Assembly: GCA_016206165.1 (NCBI GenBank)
Contig: JACQSD010000039.1
Location: 1-9,349 of the forward strand
Direction of reading: 5' to 3'
Length of the DNA: 9,349 nt
DNA from: Candidatus Uhrbacteria bacterium
Lineage (GTDB): Bacteria > Patescibacteriota > Patescibacteriia > JACQSD01
Below are positions 6,085 through 9,349 of this stretch, piece after piece (position 1 is the first letter of the stretch; every line of letters begins with the position of its first letter). Position numbers and translations under genes: made by a program. The notes below the pieces were generated by a model that had not been told where the DNA came from, searched no databases, and worked only from the letters and a program-made list of their open reading frames with translations.

Positions 6085-6755
6085 CACGCGCCTCCCTTCC
6101 GTTCAAACTGGGTGAGCAATGTCATCGTCTTCGCGTCGAAAACGATGCGCCGATAATACCGTTCCTTTCGTATCCAGCGGATGAGTTGCGAAGCGACGAT
6201 CCCTGCGAGGATCGCCGGAGGGTGAATGATTGCCCGTGCCGCACATGGCAGGGCCGCAGCTTCCGCATCCGGAAATAGAAACTTTTCGTACGTCTCTCCA
6301 TCATCGAGATTCGATGGACGCACGGTGTGGAGTTCGCAGATCTCCCCACCAAGACGCCCGTCAAGGTAGAGGGGAACAAGGGCGTTCTGCTTCACCGCCT
6401 TCCAAATATCCTGACGCGCCTGCATTGAGTGTACTCCACTCACGACCACTCCTTCAAGCCGCGTTGTGGGAGTACAGAACTCCGGATGCACATGTACAGT
6501 GACGCCCGTCATACGACGAAGCGTTTCCGCCGCTGCATCCACCTTGTGCTTGCCAACATCCGTCGGCTCGTAGATGAGTTGATTCGGAATGTTTTCTTCG
6601 GCGACCGTATCGGGGTCCCAAAGGTGGAGTTCTAGCACGCCGAGCTTTGCAAGCACGAGCGCGTTTGCACTGCCGATGCCTCCGACACCGACACAATGTA
6701 CTGGCCAGACAAACTCGGCGGGATCCATGATGTCACGCTGGCGGCTGAAGTTCAT
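6084..6755 (-). CDS. ThiF/E1-like ubiquitin-activating adenylyltransferase
   Basis: The protein is 223 aa, a minimal single-domain member of the ThiF/MoeB/E1 superfamily. It has the nucleotide-binding GVGGIG (23-28), the WDPDTVAEEN segment (46-55, acidic residues as in E1 enzymes), PNQ (57-59) where MoeB has NRQ, and GKHK (68-71) with the usual ATP-contacting Lys71. LPCAARAI near residue 170 supplies a candidate catalytic Cys, and FDAKTMTLL closes the domain. There is no rhodanese domain and no second catalytic domain. The family adenylates the C-terminal Gly of a Ubl and passes it to a thiol. The Asp of the usual V-D-S-M/T-D-N site is His109 here (see findings). I chose ATG 6755, with SD GGAGGAG (6768-6762) at 6-nt spacing; ATG 6758 directly before it is possible. 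A longer frame to 7016 is only the shadow of the JAB gene. It overlaps the JAB gene by 23 nt and the Ubl by 1 nt. Confidence 0.88.
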   Translation of the reverse strand: MNFSRQRDIMDPAEFVWPVHCVGVGGIGSANALVLAKLGVLELHLWDPDTVAEENIPNQLIYEPTDVGKHKVDAAAETLRRMTGVTVHVHPEFCTPTTRLEGVVVSGVHSMQARQDIWKAVKQNALVPLYLDGRLGGEICELHTVRPSNLDDGETYEKFLFPDAEAAALPCAARAIIHPPAILAGIVASQLIRWIRKERYYRRIVFDAKTMTLLTQFERKGGA

Positions 6756-7437
6756 CATGGACTCCTCCGGGAAGAACCTCGTCGAGTGGAAAAAGGAGTG
6801 GCCCACGAAGAACCGGACACGATTCATCCGGATCACGACCACCGCCGAACCAGCGATGGAACATTCCCCGCACACCAGGATACGACACCTGCTGTGCAAC
6901 TTCTGTTCGGCACTGCTCCATGAGTGCCTCGTCGATCGGGGGTAACACAATGTGCATCTCAACCTCGAACCCGATACGCACGGGTTCATAGAGATCGAGT
7001 CGGCAGTGATACTCACCCTGCCGATTCACGACAAGGCTGATCATTGCCGGGCACTGATAGCCGGAAATGAGTTCATGATCCGCCGGCGAACAATACGCAG
7101 GCATCGAACCATGCGAATGCCACTGGAGCATAAGCTCCTTCGGGCTCCGGCCAGCGCGCACCATGTCCAGGATGAGCCCATGGACTGCGGCATCATTGAG
7201 ATCCGCAGATACTGGCGTCACGATCTGCGGGAGAATGAACACGTCCGTAATCCGAAAATCATTACCGACGCGTTCAACGAACCCGAGTCCATTCACCTCG
7301 GTCGTACATGCGCGCGCGTACGCGAAGAGTTTCTGGTACGCCGCAAGCGTGATGAGAATCCGTGGCGGAGCGACAACAGTGTCAATCCGCAGATGACACG
7401 GCACTTCCTCCTGTTGCTTCTGTCGAAACCATTCCAT
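6733..7437 (-). CDS. JAB/MPN (JAMM) metallopeptidase, deubiquitinase-like
   Basis: The protein is 234 aa. The full JAMM zinc-site signature is present: Glu47 (in TEVNGLG), His107 and His109 in W-H-S-H, Ser117 and Asp120, i.e. H-S-H-x7-S-x2-D. The domain occupies about 24-160; the following about 75 residues form a Trp/Gly/Pro-rich tail (R-W-F-G-G-G-R) that I do not recognise. JAMM proteases cleave isopeptide or peptide bonds after Ubl tags. Since the Ubl encoded here already ends in Gly, the likely job is removing the tag from targets and not maturing it. ATG 7437 has GAGGTGA just upstream (7447-7441) and overlaps the E2-like gene by 56 nt, so expression is coupled. A CysO/Mec+-type cysteine-releasing role is an alternative, but no cysteine synthase is visible here. 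Confidence 0.92.
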   Translation of the reverse strand: MEWFRQKQQEEVPCHLRIDTVVAPPRILITLAAYQKLFAYARACTTEVNGLGFVERVGNDFRITDVFILPQIVTPVSADLNDAAVHGLILDMVRAGRSPKELMLQWHSHGSMPAYCSPADHELISGYQCPAMISLVVNRQGEYHCRLDLYEPVRIGFEVEMHIVLPPIDEALMEQCRTEVAQQVSYPGVRGMFHRWFGGGRDPDESCPVLRGPLLFPLDEVLPGGVHDELQPPA

Positions 7438-9154
7438 CGGTCACCTCGAGATATATCTTGAGCGCAGTCTCTTCATGTTCCGGATTCACATGATGGAGCG
7501 CCTCAAGAGCAAGAATGATTACGGGTAGATACTCACGCTCACGCATGAGCTTCACTATTTCTTCGCCGCGCGAACCAAAACAGAATGCGCCGTTGCCATA
7601 CAAATGCGCTCTATCATGGTTCGTTGCAACAACACAATATACTTCAGGCTTACACCTGCGAAGTATGGGACGAATGAGAATGGAGTAGCTCCCAAGATCA
7701 AGGAATCGATTCCGCACCTTGATAATGACAGGCTTCGTCCACACCTCAATCGTTGTTTCCTCCACCGACACCCCAAGCACCTGCGGGAGCGCAAGGAGAT
7801 GTTCGAGTTCATCGTTCATGCGTTCCGCACTTTGCACATATGCCACTGGCATCTCTGGTGTGCATTCCGCTTGTACTGCCTCGGCAAGAAGGATTTGTAA
7901 GCTTTCGATCCTTCTCCCCAATTGATCGATGCCACGCCGAAGTCCGTAAACAGAAACTCCAGCGGCGCGTTGTGCTTCGTGATCCGAGGTGCTGCACGCT
8001 GCGCTCTGCCGCTCTGCTGCACGCGAGAGACGCCGGTGCAGCTTCCGTGTTTTTCTCCCGAGTCGTTCAAGACGAAGCCGCAAACCTGCAACCTTCTGCG
8101 GAAGATTCCGCTGACGTGCAAGCATCACGTCGTAACTCACTTCACCGCGATGTTGTCGCCAGAGTTTAAACATCTGTTCCATCTTATGCGCGTCGTATGG
8201 CGGAGCAACTTGCCGAGCGAGTTGCTCACGTGCCTTATTAACCTTCAATAACTGCTCGCGACACGCGATCATCCTGTGCTCTTGCCTCACCTCCTCAAGA
8301 TTCCGCTCAACCTGGGCAATGATCGCTGCTTGTGCCGCTTGATGTTCTGCGAGCGCTGCTGCCTCGCGTGCAAGGCGCTCCTGCTCGATGCGCGCTGCTT
8401 CTTCCGCAATCCGCCACCGTTCCGCTTCTTGTTGCTTCTGTACACGTCGACGTTCTTTCTCCTGCTTTGCCTTCTCTACTCGCGCCGCTTCTGCTGCAAT
8501 CTCGTGCGAACGCCATTGCAATTCACTCATGCAAAAAAATGGCGTGCTGATCGGGAATGTTGCGATAGCATACCACCGCATCCATGACTGCTCCCACGGG
8601 AGATCGTAGAACCGCGCCCCTGCTTTTTCAAGTGAGTCGGAGAGACTCATAAAACTCACAAACGCGAGTATGAGCCACAGGAGCGGTAATCCTCTTATGA
8701 TCATGCTCCACCCAAACTCTCCCCATGTCACGAGGTGTGGTGGCACATACGACGACCCGGAAAGAATCGCGTCGACCTTCTCTTTGTTCTTTCGCATCGC
8801 GCCGATCCACCCGAGATTATTCCCATTGATACTCCGTTGCACTGCAACAAGCTGTTCGAGAACCGCGCGCTGCCCTTCGGGTGTTGGAAACGCCTGATGG
8901 AGCGACGCGCCGAGTTGCTGTGCAGGCGACGGATCTCCGATCGCTGGAGAACCTTCATCGCCATGCACGAGTGCATACGTAAACTCGTATGCGACAATTT
9001 CTGCTCGTGTGTTGTCTGCGCGTACAACCGAAACAGCGAGTGCAACAAGACAACCGACTAACCAGAGTACAGTGCCAACCGTGACCGCCGCAGCGCCATA
9101 TCGCTCAAGATATGTCGCGAACTTCATCCCTCGCCACTTCCGATTTGGATACAT
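7382..9154 (-). CDS. Membrane-anchored coiled-coil protein with C-terminal E2-like (UBC) domain
   Basis: The protein is 590 aa. TM1 spans about 21-44 after a basic N-terminus (N-in). A loop of about 100 residues (46-148) should lie outside, and TM2 (about 149-171) returns the chain to the cytoplasm. Residues about 217-330 are highly charged Ala/Glu/Arg/Gln coiled coil, and more helical segments follow to about 445. The last part (about 447-575) starts with beta strands (VLGVSVEE, TIEVWTKPVIIKV, SYSILIRPI, EVYCVVATN). It continues NHDRAH-LYGNGAFCFG, then helices and H-H-V-N-P. This is the E2 layout: strands, a His/Asn-rich approach, G at -3 and a Cys (Cys525) followed by helices and an N-P. 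I infer it receives the Ubl from the E1 as a thioester and conjugates it near the membrane. I chose ATG 9154, preceded by GAGGGGG; ATG 9172 (six residues longer, no SD) and ATG 9127 are possible. It is the first gene of the E2-JAB-E1-Ubl operon. Confidence 0.8.
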   Translation of the reverse strand: MYPNRKWRGMKFATYLERYGAAAVTVGTVLWLVGCLVALAVSVVRADNTRAEIVAYEFTYALVHGDEGSPAIGDPSPAQQLGASLHQAFPTPEGQRAVLEQLVAVQRSINGNNLGWIGAMRKNKEKVDAILSGSSYVPPHLVTWGEFGWSMIIRGLPLLWLILAFVSFMSLSDSLEKAGARFYDLPWEQSWMRWYAIATFPISTPFFCMSELQWRSHEIAAEAARVEKAKQEKERRRVQKQQEAERWRIAEEAARIEQERLAREAAALAEHQAAQAAIIAQVERNLEEVRQEHRMIACREQLLKVNKAREQLARQVAPPYDAHKMEQMFKLWRQHRGEVSYDVMLARQRNLPQKVAGLRLRLERLGRKTRKLHRRLSRAAERQSAACSTSDHEAQRAAGVSVYGLRRGIDQLGRRIESLQILLAEAVQAECTPEMPVAYVQSAERMNDELEHLLALPQVLGVSVEETTIEVWTKPVIIKVRNRFLDLGSYSILIRPILRRCKPEVYCVVATNHDRAHLYGNGAFCFGSRGEEIVKLMREREYLPVIILALEALHHVNPEHEETALKIYLEVTDGMVSTEATGGSAVSSAD

Positions 9155-9290
9155 ACCTCGCCCCCTCTTCATTGTTTGTTTTCTCGATTGTCAAAAAGCA
9201 ACCAAAAATGACCACCATGGGTATTCTTACTGATCTCATCGTAAAAATCAAGGGCGTATAATCTAAAGAGACGTAGAATAATCGGTAGCC

Positions 9291-9336
9291 GCAGGCTTTT
9301 CCGCCACTGGCGGATCCGCCTCGGGCGGAAGCCTGC
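9291..9336. repeat. Nested GC-rich inverted repeats (cloverleaf-like element)
   Basis: GCAGGCTT (9291-9298) and AAGCCTGC (9329-9336) form an outer 8-bp stem. Inside it, CCGCC-ACT-GGCGG (9301-9313) and CCGCC-TCG-GGCGG (9316-9328) are two small hairpins. The segment between them, GGCGGATCCGCC (9309-9320), is itself a perfect 12-bp palindrome. The alternative long pairing is GCAGGCTTTTCCGCC with GGCGGAAGCCTGC. There is no T-run after it on either strand, so it is not an obvious terminator. It resembles dispersed palindromic intergenic elements. The rest of the gap 9173-9290 holds no gene; I see only a TATAAT on the plus strand at 9257-9262 without a -35. Confidence 0.7.
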
Positions 9337-9349
9337 GCACCCTAAAGAG

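Noticed and set aside
6756..7016. N-terminal extension of the E1 gene to 7016
   Set aside because: This part overlaps the JAB gene in another frame, encodes no E1-like sequence, and ATG 6755 has an ideally spaced GGAGGAG.
5857..7437. TGA recoding as Gly (as in some candidate phyla)
   Set aside because: Ubl, E1, JAB and E2-like genes all end at TGA exactly where the families should end and where the next gene starts, so TGA is a stop here.
9189..9194. TTGACA on the minus strand just before the E2-like gene as a -35
   Set aside because: A -10 at 16-18 nt would fall on or after ATG 9172 and reads only TGAAGA or similar; not a convincing promoter.
9257..9262. TATAAT on the plus strand near the right edge as a rightward promoter
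   Set aside because: No -35 at 16-18 nt and no plus-strand gene in view; chance match cannot be excluded.
1..9349. CRISPR array, insertion sequence, tRNA or rRNA
   Set aside because: No regularly spaced direct repeats, no transposase-like frame with terminal repeats, and no tRNA cloverleaf with conserved T-arm were found by eye.

Overview
All eight protein-coding genes I can support lie on the minus strand, so the window reads from right to left in gene order. TGA serves as a normal stop in several genes (code 11). The mix of genes is suggestive of a candidate-phyla (Patescibacteria/CPR-like) or similar metagenomic bacterium: a Ca-binding thrombospondin type 3 repeat exoprotein, an Alg5/DPM-like glycosyltransferase, a type II NADH dehydrogenase and GC-rich palindromic intergenic hairpins. 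This assignment is an inference from style and not a marker-based placement. By eye the right half (about 5000-9200) is more GC-rich than the left half.

Right block (9154 to 5857, minus): a compact four-gene operon that looks like a complete ubiquitin-like conjugation system, in the order E2, JAB, E1, Ubl. (1) A two-TM, coiled-coil membrane protein has a C-terminal E2-like domain with a candidate catalytic cysteine in a G-N-G-x-F-C-F-G context. (2) A JAB/JAMM metallopeptidase carries the full E / H-S-H-x7-S-x2-D signature. (3) A minimal ThiF/E1-type adenylyltransferase follows. (4) A 75-residue ThiS/MoaD-like beta-grasp protein ends in ...ISNG. The genes overlap by 56, 23 and 1 nt, each inner start has a good Shine-Dalgarno sequence, and the operon ends in a strong intrinsic terminator (about 5771-5826). 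No E3 (RING) and no sulfur-carrier pathway partner is visible. This is the most interesting content of the window. Anchoring the E2 in the membrane and the Asn-Gly tail of the modifier are the unusual parts.

Middle: a CDP-alcohol phosphatidyltransferase (phospholipid head-group or PgsA-type enzyme) has its own strong RBS and a probable terminator just downstream. An intergenic region with two back-to-back hairpins follows.

Left block (4851 to 935, minus): a second tight operon holds a type II NADH dehydrogenase, a secreted multidomain zinc metalloprotease, and a GT2 polyprenyl/dolichyl-phosphate-type glycosyltransferase. The ndh promoter is an extended -10 only a few bases before the ATG, implying a nearly leaderless mRNA. 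A separate gene for an exported trypsin-like (HtrA-type) serine protease, preceded by the same extended -10 motif, runs off the left edge. The right edge (9173-9349) has no gene; it contains a cloverleaf-like set of nested GC-rich inverted repeats.
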